A stretch of 64,000 nucleotides of DNA, taken from contig NZ_JARXVJ010000001.1 of assembly GCF_029892445.1 (NCBI RefSeq), forward strand, positions 806,001-870,000, given 5' to 3'. The position numbers were made by a program, and so were the translations under genes. Positions 16,218 through 25,479 of the stretch are shown piece by piece (position 1 is the first letter of the stretch; the number at the start of each line of letters is the position of its first letter). The notes below the pieces were generated by a model. That model did not search any database and was not told the DNA's origin. It saw only the letters and a list, made by a program, of their open reading frames with translations. Source of the DNA: Chryseobacterium sp. H1D6B (GTDB lineage Bacteria; Bacteroidota; Bacteroidia; Flavobacteriales; Weeksellaceae).

Positions 16218-16649
16218 ATGGAAGAACAAAAAAACGACACAACCCCTAAAGTAACCGGAATCGGAGGAATTTTCTTCTTCACTGAAAACCCAAAAGAGAC
16301 AAGAGAATGGTACAGCCAGAATTTAGGACTTGAAACCAATGATTACGGTTCTAGTTTTGAATCCAGAAACCTTCATAACCCTGAAGAAATCAATACACTT
16401 CAATGGTCTCCTTTTAAAAAGGGAAGTGAATATTTTTCCCCTTCAACTAAAGAATTTATGATCAATTACAGAGTTCAGAATATTGAAGGACTTGTGAAAA
16501 ATCTTAAGGAAAACGGAGTTACTGTATTGGATGACATTGCCACTTATGAGTACGGAAAATTCGTCCACATCCTTGATCCAGAGGGGAATAAATTAGAATT
16601 ATGGGAGCAGATTGATGCTGATCCTAATGACGAGAAAACTGCTGAGTAA
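16218..16649 (+). CDS. VOC-superfamily (glyoxalase/bleomycin-resistance-fold) protein
   Basis: A 143-residue cytoplasmic protein. GIGGIFFFTENPKETREWYSQNLGL at 14-38 is the first beta-alpha-beta-beta-beta module of the vicinal oxygen chelate fold. KFVHILDPEGNKLELWEQ near 113-130 is the second, ending in the usual Glu metal ligand. These proteins are metal-dependent dioxygenases, isomerases or drug-binding proteins; the substrate is not predictable. It is a single-gene unit followed by two repeats. Confidence 0.9.
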   Translation: MEEQKNDTTPKVTGIGGIFFFTENPKETREWYSQNLGLETNDYGSSFESRNLHNPEEINTLQWSPFKKGSEYFSPSTKEFMINYRVQNIEGLVKNLKENGVTVLDDIATYEYGKFVHILDPEGNKLELWEQIDADPNDEKTAE

Positions 16650-16678
16650 AATATTCCTCACAACATCGAAGTCACAGC

Positions 16679-16786
16679 GTCACTTCGAGCAGGTTAAAAA
16701 AAATTCGTATCGGGAAGTCTTTATTATGCTAAAAGATTCTCGATACATTTTTCTTTATTGGCATTACGAAAAACACTCGAACTGAC
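16679..16786. repeat. Nested-hairpin intergenic repeat, copy A
   Basis: Ends GTCACTTCGAG (16679-16689) and CTCGAACTGAC (16776-16786) are inverted with one mismatch. An inner pair around TATCGGGAAG and TTCTCGATA forms a second hairpin. No coding capacity is visible. It is a close relative of copy B, 85 bp further on. Confidence 0.75.
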
Positions 16787-16870
16787 GAGGCATATTCATC
16801 TCTACGAAAACAATACTGTTTCCAAGAATGGTAAACAATAAAATATTGTACACAACTTGTAAATCACAGC

Positions 16871-16976
16871 GTCACTTCGAGTAGATTTTGAAAAAATCAT
16901 ATCGAGAAGTTTAATATAAACAAAAAGTTCTCGATACATTTTTCTTCATTTCATTACGAAAAACACTCGAACTGAC
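16871..16976. repeat. Nested-hairpin intergenic repeat, copy B
   Basis: Same structure as copy A: GTCACTTCGAG (16871-16881) and CTCGAACTGAC (16966-16976) outside, ATATCGAGAAG and GTTCTCGATA inside. The right halves (CGATACATTTTTCTT onward) are nearly identical in both copies, while the loops differ. They are direct repeats of one small palindromic element. Confidence 0.75.
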
Positions 16977-17162
16977 GAAACCTAGTGAAGGTGTGTGCAT
17001 AATTTATTAAAACTTTACTCAATTTTTTTCAAATCAAAAACCCTGTCAAAAATCACTTCCCCAATTCAAAAAACTTCCCGAAATTAGCGGTCTGTGCGTT
17101 AAATAAAAATTAATGAATTAAAAAACAATTAAATAAACATACAGTAAAACTTAGCATAAGTT

Positions 17163-17280
17163 TTCTTCGGGGCAGGGTGTAATTCCCTACCGGCGGTTAC
17201 AGTCCGCGACTCCTTTTTAACGAAAGGACTGATTTGGTGAAATTCCAAAACCGACAGTTAAAGTCTGGATGGGAGAAGAA
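17163..17280 (+). ncRNA. FMN riboswitch (RFN element)
   Basis: All conserved blocks are present in order: GGGGCAGGGTGTAATTCCC, then ACCGGCGGTTACAGTCCGCGA, GGTGAAATTCCAAAACCGAC, AGTTAAAGTCTGGATGGGAG. P1 is closed by TCTTC near 17164 and GAAGA at 17275-17279. It lies about 95 nt before ribB. A short hairpin, ATAAGA-CTAT-TCTTAT (17294-17309), followed at 17313 by five Ts, may act as the expression platform: FMN binding would favour termination. It senses flavin mononucleotide and lowers ribB expression. Confidence 0.97.
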
Positions 17281-17375
17281 AATGAAACGATCAATAAGAC
17301 TATTCTTATAGGCTTTTTGTGTTGTATTTCATTTCCATGTACTGAAGTGTATTTTAACTTTTAAAGTAAAATAAC

Positions 17376-18026
17376 ATGGAAAAACTATTAGAAAAATTCG
17401 GAATTACTTCCAAAGAACGTGTAGAAAATGCACTTTTAAAATTACAGCAGGGCAAAGGCATCCTTTTAGTAGACGATGAAAACCGTGAAAACGAGGGCGA
17501 CATTATCTTTCCTGCCTCCACTATCACAGAACAAGATATGGCACTTTTGATCCGCGAATGCAGCGGTATTGTCTGTCTGTGCATTTCTGAAGAGAAAAGC
17601 AGGCATCTTAATCTGCGTCCGATGGTGGAAACCAACAACAGTAAAAACCAAACTGCATTTACCATTTCTATTGAAGCCAAAGAGGGCGTTGAATCCGGCG
17701 TTTCGGCGAAAGACCGCGTAACAACAATCAGAACAGCTGTTGCAGAAAAGGCGGAAGCGGAACATATTGCAAGTCCGGGACATGTCTTCCCTCTTATTGC
17801 AAAAAAAGACGGCGTTTTTGAAAGACGCGGCCACACGGAAGGAAGCGTAGACCTTGTAAAACTTGCCAATCTCGGTGATGATGCCGTACTCTGTGAGCTT
17901 ACCAATGAAGACGGATCAATGGCGAGACTGCCGGAAATCGTAGATTTTGCAGAGAAAAAAGAAATGAGTGTAGTAACAATTGAAGATATTTACACCTACC
18001 GCAAAATGATCATCAGCCAGAATTAA
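17376..18026 (+). CDS. ribB: 3,4-dihydroxy-2-butanone 4-phosphate synthase
   Basis: A 216-residue enzyme that converts ribulose 5-phosphate to 3,4-dihydroxy-2-butanone 4-phosphate and formate, supplying the four-carbon unit of riboflavin. [18 protein letters not shown] at about 30-47 holds the acidic metal and substrate loop. [31 protein letters not shown] and [11 protein letters not shown] follow in the family order. The protein ends after the RibB domain, with no fused GTP cyclohydrolase II, so ribA must be elsewhere. It is controlled by the FMN riboswitch directly upstream and followed by a terminator. Confidence 0.97.
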   Translation: MEKLLEKFGITSKERVENALLKLQQGKGILLVDDENRENEGDIIFPASTITEQDMALLIRECSGIVCLCISEEKSRHLNLRPMVETNNSKNQTAFTISIEAKEGVESGVSAKDRVTTIRTAVAEKAEAEHIASPGHVFPLIAKKDGVFERRGHTEGSVDLVKLANLGDDAVLCELTNEDGSMARLPEIVDFAEKKEMSVVTIEDIYTYRKMIISQN

Positions 18027-18052
18027 AATTACTATTTAACGTACAGAAAAGT

Positions 18053-18081
18053 ACCGCTCAAGATTCTTGGGCGGTTTTTAA
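18053..18081 (+). terminator. Rho-independent terminator after ribB
   Basis: ACCGCTCAAGA (18053-18063) pairs with TCTTGGGCGGT (18065-18075) with one G-U pair, followed by TTTTT. It isolates ribB as a single-gene unit. Confidence 0.8.
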
Positions 18082-18169
18082 TTTTAATCCTCTCATTAAA
18101 AATAGGTTATGTCAAATAAAATATATTTTCAAATACAGTTTTTAATTATCTTTAAGGAAAAATTTGACC

Positions 18170-19168
18170 ATGAAAAAAACTTTCCTTTTTATGATGGGGG
18201 CATACAGCCTTTGTTCAGCGCAAACTACTATTACTAAAGCATTTAATGATCCTATAGTCGGCGAAGTAGTAAATAATTATACTGTTAATGGAACGGTTGA
18301 TAATTCAGCAACAGGATCCGGCGTCACGTTTTCTAACGGCAGTCTGACACAGGGAGCAGCTTCTGCTACCACGTATACAGCCCCTTCTTCCAGTGATATA
18401 TCTACTTTTCCGGGTTCAACTCTTAAAATGAACGGAAGCGGCAATACAATTTTCTATAAATCTTCAGCAACAAAACTTGAAATAACAGGACTTATAACAC
18501 CAGATGCCACTTTAAATCTTTCCGCGAATAACGGAACATTTATTACGTATCCTGCCACATTCGGCTATACAGAAACTGATCAGGCGCAGGGAACATTCAC
18601 TTCTTCAACAGCTAATGGCTTATGCAGAGGAACTATTACGATTACTGCTGATGCATCCGGAACTCTAATCATCGGATCATCCACATTTCCGAATGTTTTA
18701 AGAATTAAAAGTGTTCAAAACTTTAACCTCTATCTTCCTACTGATACAAGTTTTACTTTCTCTATAGGAACCGTGACAAATACCGCCTATACTTATTACG
18801 ACAGCATGCATAAGTTTCCTTTATTGAGCTCTACTCAAGCTGTTATCAGCGTTCCTTTTGCAGGTATTAATCAAACTACAAATGCCGCACAAGCTTTGAG
18901 CCTGGGATCTTTAGCCACTGGAGAGCATTCAATAGGGAAAGAAGGCCTTAAAGTTTATCCTAACCCTGCCCAGGATTTTATCGAATTTAAAGGAGGTACA
19001 GGAAAATATTCTACTGTAAAGATCTACAGTCTGGACGGAAAACTGATCAAGACATCAGACCTGAAATCCGGAAAAATACAAGTTTCTGAACTTCCGCCGT
19101 CTAATTATTTTATTGAAGCTTCGGGAAAAGATGCTAAAACAGAAACTGTGAAATTTATTAAAAAATAA
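18170..19168 (+). CDS. Secreted protein with T9SS type A sorting domain
   Basis: A 332-residue surface or secreted protein. The ATG at 18170 gives a good signal peptide (MKKTFLFMMGAYSLCSA-Q); a TTG two codons upstream is less likely. The middle region (20-245) is Thr/Ser-rich and predicted all-beta, with no recognised domain. The C-terminal 75 residues start with GLKVYPNPAQDFIEFKG, followed by VKIYSLDGKLIKTSDLKSG and end KFIKK: a type A sorting domain that directs export through the type IX system. Probable single-gene unit. Confidence 0.88.
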   Translation: MKKTFLFMMGAYSLCSAQTTITKAFNDPIVGEVVNNYTVNGTVDNSATGSGVTFSNGSLTQGAASATTYTAPSSSDISTFPGSTLKMNGSGNTIFYKSSATKLEITGLITPDATLNLSANNGTFITYPATFGYTETDQAQGTFTSSTANGLCRGTITITADASGTLIIGSSTFPNVLRIKSVQNFNLYLPTDTSFTFSIGTVTNTAYTYYDSMHKFPLLSSTQAVISVPFAGINQTTNAAQALSLGSLATGEHSIGKEGLKVYPNPAQDFIEFKGGTGKYSTVKIYSLDGKLIKTSDLKSGKIQVSELPPSNYFIEASGKDAKTETVKFIKK

Positions 19169-19190
19169 CAGATATACATTTGAAATAATA

Positions 19191-19221
19191 AACCCGTTCA
19201 GTCATCCTGAACGGGTTTTAT
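19191..19221. terminator. Bidirectional terminator
   Basis: AACCCGTTCAG (19191-19201) and CTGAACGGGTT (19207-19217) are exact inverted repeats with T-rich sequence after it on the plus strand and A-rich sequence before it. It serves the convergent genes on both sides. Confidence 0.8.
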
Positions 19222-19237
19222 TATTAAATATCTTAAA

Positions 19238-21331
19238 TTAAAAAGTAGCTGCCGGAGCTGTAGAGTTATTTAATTTTCTCTGCAGGTCAGTTTTTTTACC
19301 TTTCGAAAAATCATAACTGAATCCTAAGACAAACATTGACTTATTATTGATGATCTGTCCTACACGGGAATAATTGACCAGGCTTTCTTTTAAACTTTTT
19401 GTTTTGTACTCAGAAGGCATTCCAATCCAGTACATTCCCGTAGAGAAGGTCCATTCTTTATGTTTATAGCTTGTAAATACATGATTTTGATTTTCATTGA
19501 TGGTAAGAAATGCACCATTAAGGCTGTACACAGGAATATTAAGCTGATACTGCAGGCTGAATGATTTATATTCCGAAGAAAGCACGAAATTATTCCCTAT
19601 ATAATCATTCTTGATCAATGCTCCGCTGCTGGTTCTTACAGTTTCCGAAGTCGGAGCAATTACAGCTTTTAATACTAACAAACTGTTTCCGAAAGGTTTA
19701 TATGAGCCCGTCAACTGAGCTCCATACTGTTTAGAATTCTGAGCATTTCCATAGGTCAGTGCATAACCGCCTAAAGCATCATCCATCACATAAAACTGGT
19801 TAATGGTACGGCTGGTATAATTGTAAAATAAATTAGCATTACAATCAAAATATTTATTGTTGAATGAGTAAATCAGGTTATTTGACCAAGTCTGCTGGGA
19901 GGTAAGGAAAGGATTTCCCCGCTGTACAATATTCGGAGCCAGCTGTACTACATTGCTGCTGAGTGCGGCACTCCAAGGACTTTTCGGTTTGTAGCTTGCC
20001 GTGAAACGGATATTTTGGCTGCTTTTAAGCTGATAGCCTAAAATAACTTTAGGAACAAAAGACCATTCATCAAAAGTATTTTCTGCACTTTTATTATGAA
20101 TATTGATAAGTCCGGCACCGATACGGTAATTAAATTTATTGATCTTTCCTGCAAATTCAGAATAGAAATACTGTTCCAGATAATTTACGCTGTATTCTGA
20201 AAAACCTGTTAAATTCTGCAGATCATTAGAAATAGAAGTATTAGAAACCCGATACCCGGATGAAAGTTTTCCTTTTTCAAAATCATGGGTATAGGCCAAT
20301 TCTCCTACAAAACCGGTTTGTTTTGCTTTTAAGTTCATGTCATTATCAAAGACAGACTGTCCCGAGGAAATAATCCATTCTTTTGCAAATTCAGAGGTGT
20401 TGGTCGTAAAGCGGTTGGCAACAACATTTAAACTCAGTTCATCTTTTTTACTGATATTTTTTGAAAAATATAAATCTAATGTAGGCGTTACATAATCTGA
20501 ACCTCCGTTTTTCAGCGTTTGATGTTCCTCAGAAAAAGCATCTTTAGTGAAAACACTCTGCCCGTTTCCCTTAAAGAAGCTGTTGAGAATATCCATATTC
20601 AATTTGGCTTGAAAAGCGTAATTATCCGGAACCTGACGGGTGTAACGCAAAGCCAGATTTTGAAAAGTATATCCAAAATGATCTCTTTTATCCTCATCAG
20701 AACGATAATGCTCCCCTTCCAGCTGATAATCATAAATGCTGCGAACTTTCCTGTTATCATAATCCCTGAGGTTAATAGAATATTCCAGCCCGAAATCATT
20801 CTTCCCTTTGGTATAATTAGCATATGCCGAACCATTTACAAATCCTGTACTCAAAGCACTGCTTATATCTGTTCCGAAAACATATCCTGTTTCTGCAGAA
20901 CGGGTTAAGAGATTAATAACCGTATCTGCTCTTGAAGCCCATCTTGCAGGCGGAATATCATAGTATTCTACCTTTATCACTTCGCTGGGCTGGACGCTTC
21001 TAATCTGCATATCCGTAGCTTCAATCCCATTAATCAAAAATAATGTAGTTCCTCCTTTGGTGCTTTTCAGGGTATTGGAAACAGGGTCAAGCTGCAGTTC
21101 GGGTAAGGTTTTAAGCAGGTCTTTTGCATAACGCGCTTTTTCAAGAGCCTCTTTATCAAATGTATAAACTGCCTTATCAGCAAATTGTTTTTTACGCTGG
21201 GATTTTAAGATCACTTCCTGAATTGCGGCCGTTTTGGGTTCCTTTAAAGTATCTTTTTTTGCATTTTCCTGTGAGAACACAAAAATTCCGCAGAGAAAAA
21301 GAACAGAACATATCGTTTTTTTCATATCCAT
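19238..21331 (-). CDS. TonB-dependent receptor-like outer-membrane protein
   Basis: A 697-residue outer-membrane beta-barrel. Signal peptide at 1-20 (CSVLFLCGIFVFSQ). Residues about 38-140 form a plug domain: IQEVILKSQRKKQFADKAVYTFDKEALEKARYAKDLLKTLP, then LFLINGIEA and DIPPARWASRADTVINLLTR. The rest is a barrel with aromatic strand ends, as in the OMP_b-brl_3 group. The N-terminal CarboxypepD_reg domain found in many Bacteroidota receptors is absent, and no SusD-like partner lies nearby, so a carbohydrate-uptake role is not indicated. MDMKK offers two starts (21331 or 21325). Confidence 0.85.
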   Translation of the reverse strand: MDMKKTICSVLFLCGIFVFSQENAKKDTLKEPKTAAIQEVILKSQRKKQFADKAVYTFDKEALEKARYAKDLLKTLPELQLDPVSNTLKSTKGGTTLFLINGIEATDMQIRSVQPSEVIKVEYYDIPPARWASRADTVINLLTRSAETGYVFGTDISSALSTGFVNGSAYANYTKGKNDFGLEYSINLRDYDNRKVRSIYDYQLEGEHYRSDEDKRDHFGYTFQNLALRYTRQVPDNYAFQAKLNMDILNSFFKGNGQSVFTKDAFSEEHQTLKNGGSDYVTPTLDLYFSKNISKKDELSLNVVANRFTTNTSEFAKEWIISSGQSVFDNDMNLKAKQTGFVGELAYTHDFEKGKLSSGYRVSNTSISNDLQNLTGFSEYSVNYLEQYFYSEFAGKINKFNYRIGAGLINIHNKSAENTFDEWSFVPKVILGYQLKSSQNIRFTASYKPKSPWSAALSSNVVQLAPNIVQRGNPFLTSQQTWSNNLIYSFNNKYFDCNANLFYNYTSRTINQFYVMDDALGGYALTYGNAQNSKQYGAQLTGSYKPFGNSLLVLKAVIAPTSETVRTSSGALIKNDYIGNNFVLSSEYKSFSLQYQLNIPVYSLNGAFLTINENQNHVFTSYKHKEWTFSTGMYWIGMPSEYKTKSLKESLVNYSRVGQIINNKSMFVLGFSYDFSKGKKTDLQRKLNNSTAPAATF

Positions 21332-21496
21332 CTAAATAACATCTATAAAACAAGTCATAACCGGTATATATTACATACTAAAACTTAACAGTCTTCCAGT
21401 CATTAAATTCTCTTTCATTAGAAACCTTTTATCATCTTATTTCTAGCATTCATTAGTTTTTTTTAGATATTTTAGCTTTTCAAAACCAATAAAAAA

Positions 21497-22123
21497 ATGA
21501 ATAGATTTTTATTCTTTACTGCCTTTTTTCTTTCTGTCAAAATTTTCGGATGCAAATGTGAGAATCAAAATATAAAACAATCATTTGAGAGTGCTGATTT
21601 TGTTTTTATTGGGGAAATTTATTCCGCCGATGAATTTCCTTCAGGATATAAAACACTTCAAAATATTTTGGGCAGAGTAAAAATCGAAAAAATTTTTAAA
21701 CTCAACAATGACGATGGTTATTATCAAAATGAAGCGTCATTATTTACCTCGCCGATACGTTCCTGTGACTATCCGTTTACAAAAAAAGAGAAATTTTTGA
21801 TTTTTGCCTACATAGATTCGGATACCGGATTTTTATATTCTGAAAGATGTCTGGCTACTAAAGAACTAAATTTGGTTACTGAGGAAGACATTAAGTTATT
21901 AGAAAAATTAAGCAGTCAGTTCAAAAATGATTTAAAATCAAAAAACACTGTTGATCCCGCAGCATACGATCTTCTTGACATACCCGACCGTACAATCAAT
22001 AAATTAAAGGGGGAATTAAGCAGATCAAAAATTGAAAATAAAAACTTAAAAATAGCTGCAGGGAGTATATCTGCGGTGACCTTTATTCTCGTCATTTTAA
22101 TTCTTAAACGAAAAAGGAGGTAG
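21497..22123 (+). CDS. Exported TIMP/netrin-like domain protein with C-terminal membrane helix
   Basis: A 208-residue protein. After the signal peptide (1-18) the mature chain would begin CKCEN, the Cys-x-Cys start typical of TIMP/NTR-like domains. ADFVFIGEIYSADEF and VKIEKIFKLNN are the OB-fold strands, and later cysteines (RSCDYPF, ERCLATKE) could pair with the first two. A coiled segment (TINKLKGELSRSKIENKNLK) leads to a transmembrane helix (ISAVTFILVILIL) and a basic RKRR tail. Bacterial members are of unknown function; protease inhibition is not established. Confidence 0.75.
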   Translation: MNRFLFFTAFFLSVKIFGCKCENQNIKQSFESADFVFIGEIYSADEFPSGYKTLQNILGRVKIEKIFKLNNDDGYYQNEASLFTSPIRSCDYPFTKKEKFLIFAYIDSDTGFLYSERCLATKELNLVTEEDIKLLEKLSSQFKNDLKSKNTVDPAAYDLLDIPDRTINKLKGELSRSKIENKNLKIAAGSISAVTFILVILILKRKRR

Positions 22124-22272
22124 ATCTTATACCCTTTCACTAAATATTTATTTTATCTTCATAATGAACATTAATTAATATTTTAAAACAAAATTTTAAA
22201 TATTATTCATTATAAATTAAATTTTCTGCCCGTTATTTGCTGGTACAAATAATAAACCTAAAAATTAAAGTC

Positions 22273-23025
22273 ATGAAAAAATACCTCATCTTCATTCTTT
22301 GTTTTCTTCTTTCGGGAGTAAACGCACAGGAATCCAGCACTGTTTCTTCGGACAAAATGAATATTATTAAAACCAACGTTACAGGATACGTGTTCAGAAA
22401 TATTAATCTATCTTATGAAAGATCAATTAACCAGTGGTTTTCCATTAATGCCGGCTTTGGAACCATGCCTGAAGGAAAAGTTCCTTTCATCAATGCATTT
22501 TTAAGTGATGAGGACGAAAAAAGATTCCAAAATTTGAGAGTAAAAGCGACTAATTTTACACTAGAACCACGTTTTTATGTAGGAAAAGGCTTTGGAAAAG
22601 GTTTTTATATTGCTCCTTATTACAGATATTCAAAAGTAACAACTAATACTTTTGATTTTTATTATGACTACAATGCAGGAAATGCAGGAACTTATCAAAT
22701 CCCTATTAAAGGATCAGGAAGCGCAGACGGAAACAGTGGCGGCTTGATGGTAGGTGCACAGTTTTTCCTTAATAAAAGCCAAAGCTTAGTTTTAGATTTC
22801 TGGATCGCAGGCGCCCATTACGGAAGCGGAAAAGGAGATTTTACACTGACAAGTGATTATGTACTCACTCCCGACATGCAGGCACAGCTTAAAAAAGAAA
22901 TTGAAGATCTGGATATTCCTTTTGTAAAATATTCTGTAGAAACTAACGCTAACGGTGCAAGAATAAAAATAGACGGTCCCTGGGCAGGTTTTAGAAGCGG
23001 ATTATCTTTAGGGTATAGATTTTAA
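22273..23025 (+). CDS. DUF3575-like outer-membrane protein
   Basis: A 250-residue outer-membrane protein from the ATG at 22273, which begins a signal peptide (MKKYLIFILCFLLSGVNA-Q). The segment MNIIKTNVTGYVFRNINLSYERSINQWFSINAGFG is typical of DUF3575-like small barrels, with FTLEPRFYVGKGFGKGFYIAPYYRYSK next and a final aromatic strand GLSLGYRF. An in-frame TTG upstream at 22237 would place the signal peptide internally. The function of the family is not established. Confidence 0.85.
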   Translation: MKKYLIFILCFLLSGVNAQESSTVSSDKMNIIKTNVTGYVFRNINLSYERSINQWFSINAGFGTMPEGKVPFINAFLSDEDEKRFQNLRVKATNFTLEPRFYVGKGFGKGFYIAPYYRYSKVTTNTFDFYYDYNAGNAGTYQIPIKGSGSADGNSGGLMVGAQFFLNKSQSLVLDFWIAGAHYGSGKGDFTLTSDYVLTPDMQAQLKKEIEDLDIPFVKYSVETNANGARIKIDGPWAGFRSGLSLGYRF

Positions 23026-23082
23026 AGACTGCAGTGAAAATTTATTTTTTGATTCTTACGGGAAAATAAATATCTTTCCTTC

Positions 23083-24375
23083 ATGAATTCAAGCTCAATT
23101 ACTACCGCACAAAGAATCAAAGCTATTGTCGGAGGTTCCATAGGAAATCTGGTAGAATGGTATGATTGGTATGCGTATGCTGCTTTTTCTATTTATTTTT
23201 CCCATTCATTTTTCCCGGACTCAGATCTGAATGCCCAATTGATGAATACAGCCGGCATATTTGCTGTCGGTTTTCTGATGCGCCCGATTGGGGGATGGCT
23301 GTTCGGAAGTATCGCTGATAAAGTGGGAAGAAAAAGAGCAATGACCCTTTCTGTATTACTGATGTCATTCGGTTCTCTGCTTATTGCCCTCACTCCTACT
23401 TATAAAACGATCGGTATTTTAGCCCCGTTGCTGCTGCTGACGGCAAGACTTTTACAAGGATTAAGTGTAGGCGGTGAATACGGTGTTTCTGCAACTTACC
23501 TCAGCGAAATGGCGACGCAAGACAGAAGAGGATTTTATTCGAGTTTTCAATATGTGACTTTAATCGGCGGACAGCTGATCGCTTTAGGTATCCAGCTGAT
23601 TCTGCAAAAATTATTATTAACAGAAACACAGCTGGAAGATTGGGGCTGGAGAATCCCTTTTGTGATCGGAGCCGCTCTTTCTGTTATTGCACTGTATCTG
23701 AGATCAAACCTTCATGAAACGGAAGCTTTTGAAAACAAAAAACAGGTAAGCGAAAAGAAAAAAGGCACCATCAAAGAGCTCCTTAAACATCCAAAAGCAC
23801 TGCTTACTGTTGTAGGACTTACGTTGGGTGGTACTTTAGCTTTTTATACCTATACAACTTATATGCAGAAATTTTTGGTTAATACCGTCCATTTAACCAA
23901 AGAGCAGTCTACCCTGATCTCATTTATTTCTTTATTTATATTTGCGTGCCTTCAGCCGGTATTTGGAGGATTATCCGATAAAATAGGAAGAAGACCTTTA
24001 CTTTTAGGTTTTGGAATCTTAGGAACATTGTGTACGGTTCCTCTTCTTACGGCATTAAGTACTACTACTTCAATGTGGAGCGCTTTCTTTTTGATCATGG
24101 CAGCTTTGATTATCGTAAGCGGCTATACTTCTATCAATGCTGTAGTAAAAGCTGAACTTTTTCCTTCCGAAGTAAGAGCTCTTGGGGTCGGCCTTCCGTA
24201 TGCTTTAACGGTGGCGATTTTTGGGGGTACCGCTGAATATCTTGCGCTCTGGCTTAAAAAATATGATATGGAACCTTATTTCTACTGGTATATCACCGGT
24301 TGTATCTTTTTATCTATGATAGTGTATGCAGGAATGAAAGACACAAAGAAAACTTCAACGCTGGATAAAGATTAA
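23083..24375 (+). CDS. MFS transporter of the metabolite:H+ symporter family
   Basis: A 430-residue inner-membrane transporter with about 12 hydrophobic segments. GSIGNLVEWYDWYAYAAFSIYF is the hallmark of the MHS group (KgtP, ProP, CitA). The loop 2-3 motif reads GSIADKVGRKRAM and its counterpart in the second half reads GGLSDKIGRRPLL. RLLQGLSVGGEYG is another group signature. The nearest characterised relatives move 2-oxoglutarate or similar organic acids with protons, but substrate cannot be fixed here. Terminator directly after. Confidence 0.9.
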   Translation: MNSSSITTAQRIKAIVGGSIGNLVEWYDWYAYAAFSIYFSHSFFPDSDLNAQLMNTAGIFAVGFLMRPIGGWLFGSIADKVGRKRAMTLSVLLMSFGSLLIALTPTYKTIGILAPLLLLTARLLQGLSVGGEYGVSATYLSEMATQDRRGFYSSFQYVTLIGGQLIALGIQLILQKLLLTETQLEDWGWRIPFVIGAALSVIALYLRSNLHETEAFENKKQVSEKKKGTIKELLKHPKALLTVVGLTLGGTLAFYTYTTYMQKFLVNTVHLTKEQSTLISFISLFIFACLQPVFGGLSDKIGRRPLLLGFGILGTLCTVPLLTALSTTTSMWSAFFLIMAALIIVSGYTSINAVVKAELFPSEVRALGVGLPYALTVAIFGGTAEYLALWLKKYDMEPYFYWYITGCIFLSMIVYAGMKDTKKTSTLDKD

Positions 24376-24392
24376 AATTAATTTATAAAAAT

Positions 24393-24430
24393 AAACCTCC
24401 GCTTTAGAGCTTCTAAAGCGGAGGTTTTAT
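24393..24430. terminator. Bidirectional terminator
   Basis: AAACCTCCGCTTTAGA (24393-24408) pairs exactly with 24412-24427 around a 3-nt loop. It lies between the convergent transporter and the small minus-strand gene. Confidence 0.85.
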
Positions 24431-24432
24431 TA

Positions 24433-24645
24433 TTAGTTATAGGCCTGCTTGAATTTAGCAATCAGTTCATCAATATAATGGCGCTGTACATAAACACTTT
24501 TTACTTCTTCATATCTTGGAGACTTGTAGAATACTTCATGAAAGTCCATACTTCCGTTTCCTACTTTTACAACTTTCTGTACATCGATATTCAACTTCTT
24601 CAATTCTTCCTTAAACACTTGAAATTCATTTTGGATATTATTCAT
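24433..24645 (-). CDS. Small cytoplasmic protein, function unknown
   Basis: A 70-residue charged protein, MNNIQNEFQVFKEELKKLN then IDVQKVVKVGNGSMDFHEVF and a YVQRHYIDELIAKFKQAYN helix. There is no signal peptide or cysteine. It is a single-gene unit with the shared terminator immediately after its stop. The composition and length look like a real conserved small protein, but I do not recognise the family. Confidence 0.65.
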   Translation of the reverse strand: MNNIQNEFQVFKEELKKLNIDVQKVVKVGNGSMDFHEVFYKSPRYEEVKSVYVQRHYIDELIAKFKQAYN

Positions 24646-24858
24646 TTATATTTTTGGATTTAATTTAAAAATTATAACTTTATCTAAAACATCCCACATG
24701 CTTTAAGGGATAACATTAAATATTTAATAAAATTAGTGAATTTTTCAACATTAACATAGGGGTTTTCACTATTTTTTTCATTAATTTAGTTATAATACAA
24801 AAACTATACCTAATACCATAGTGATTATACAGTGTATCAATACACTAAACCTTATAAG

Positions 24859-25470
24859 ATGAATACAGCACATAAAAACCACTGGGAAACTATATACGAA
24901 ACAAAGACTTCTGATCAGGTGAGCTGGACGCAGGAAAAACCCAAAACATCTTTAGATATAATCAACTCTTTCGGGCTGGGAAAAGACGCAAAAATCATTG
25001 ACATCGGAGGGGGCGACAGCAATCTTGTTGATTATCTTTTGGAAGAAGGCTATCAAAACATTACAGTTCTTGATATCTCCGGCAAAGCATTAGAAAGAGC
25101 CAGGAACCGATTAGGAGAAAAAGCTGAAAAGATAAATTGGGTCATATCTGAAATTACAGAATTTCAAACCGAAGAATCTTACGACATCTGGCATGACAGA
25201 GCGGCCTTTCATTTTTTAACAAATTCTGATCAGATTTCAAAATACCGCTCTATTGCAGAGAAAAGTGCAGATAAATTTATGATCTTAGGAACATTTTCTA
25301 AAGACGGCCCGACAAAATGCAGCGGACTTGACATTCAGCAGTATGATGAACAATCAATGACTGAAAGTTTTGAAACCAGTTTTGAAAAAATAAAATGCTT
25401 TACGGAAGACCATATTACTCCTTTTGACACAGTACAAAATTTTATATTCTGTAGTTTTAAAAAGAAATAA
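24859..25470 (+). CDS. Class I SAM-dependent methyltransferase
   Basis: A 203-residue enzyme from the ATG at 24859 (MNTAHKNHWETIYETK), chosen over the GTG at 24832. The fold motifs are in order: KIIDIGGGDSNLVDYLL (SAM-binding motif I), ITVLDISGKALERAR (acidic strand 2), DIWHDRAAFHFL (motif IV region). The opening HWETIYETK and SWTQ resemble thiopurine/tellurite-type methyltransferases. The target is unknown. A racemase gene starts 10 bp after the stop and is probably co-transcribed. Confidence 0.9.
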   Translation: MNTAHKNHWETIYETKTSDQVSWTQEKPKTSLDIINSFGLGKDAKIIDIGGGDSNLVDYLLEEGYQNITVLDISGKALERARNRLGEKAEKINWVISEITEFQTEESYDIWHDRAAFHFLTNSDQISKYRSIAEKSADKFMILGTFSKDGPTKCSGLDIQQYDEQSMTESFETSFEKIKCFTEDHITPFDTVQNFIFCSFKKK

Positions 25471-25479
25471 ATTTTAATA

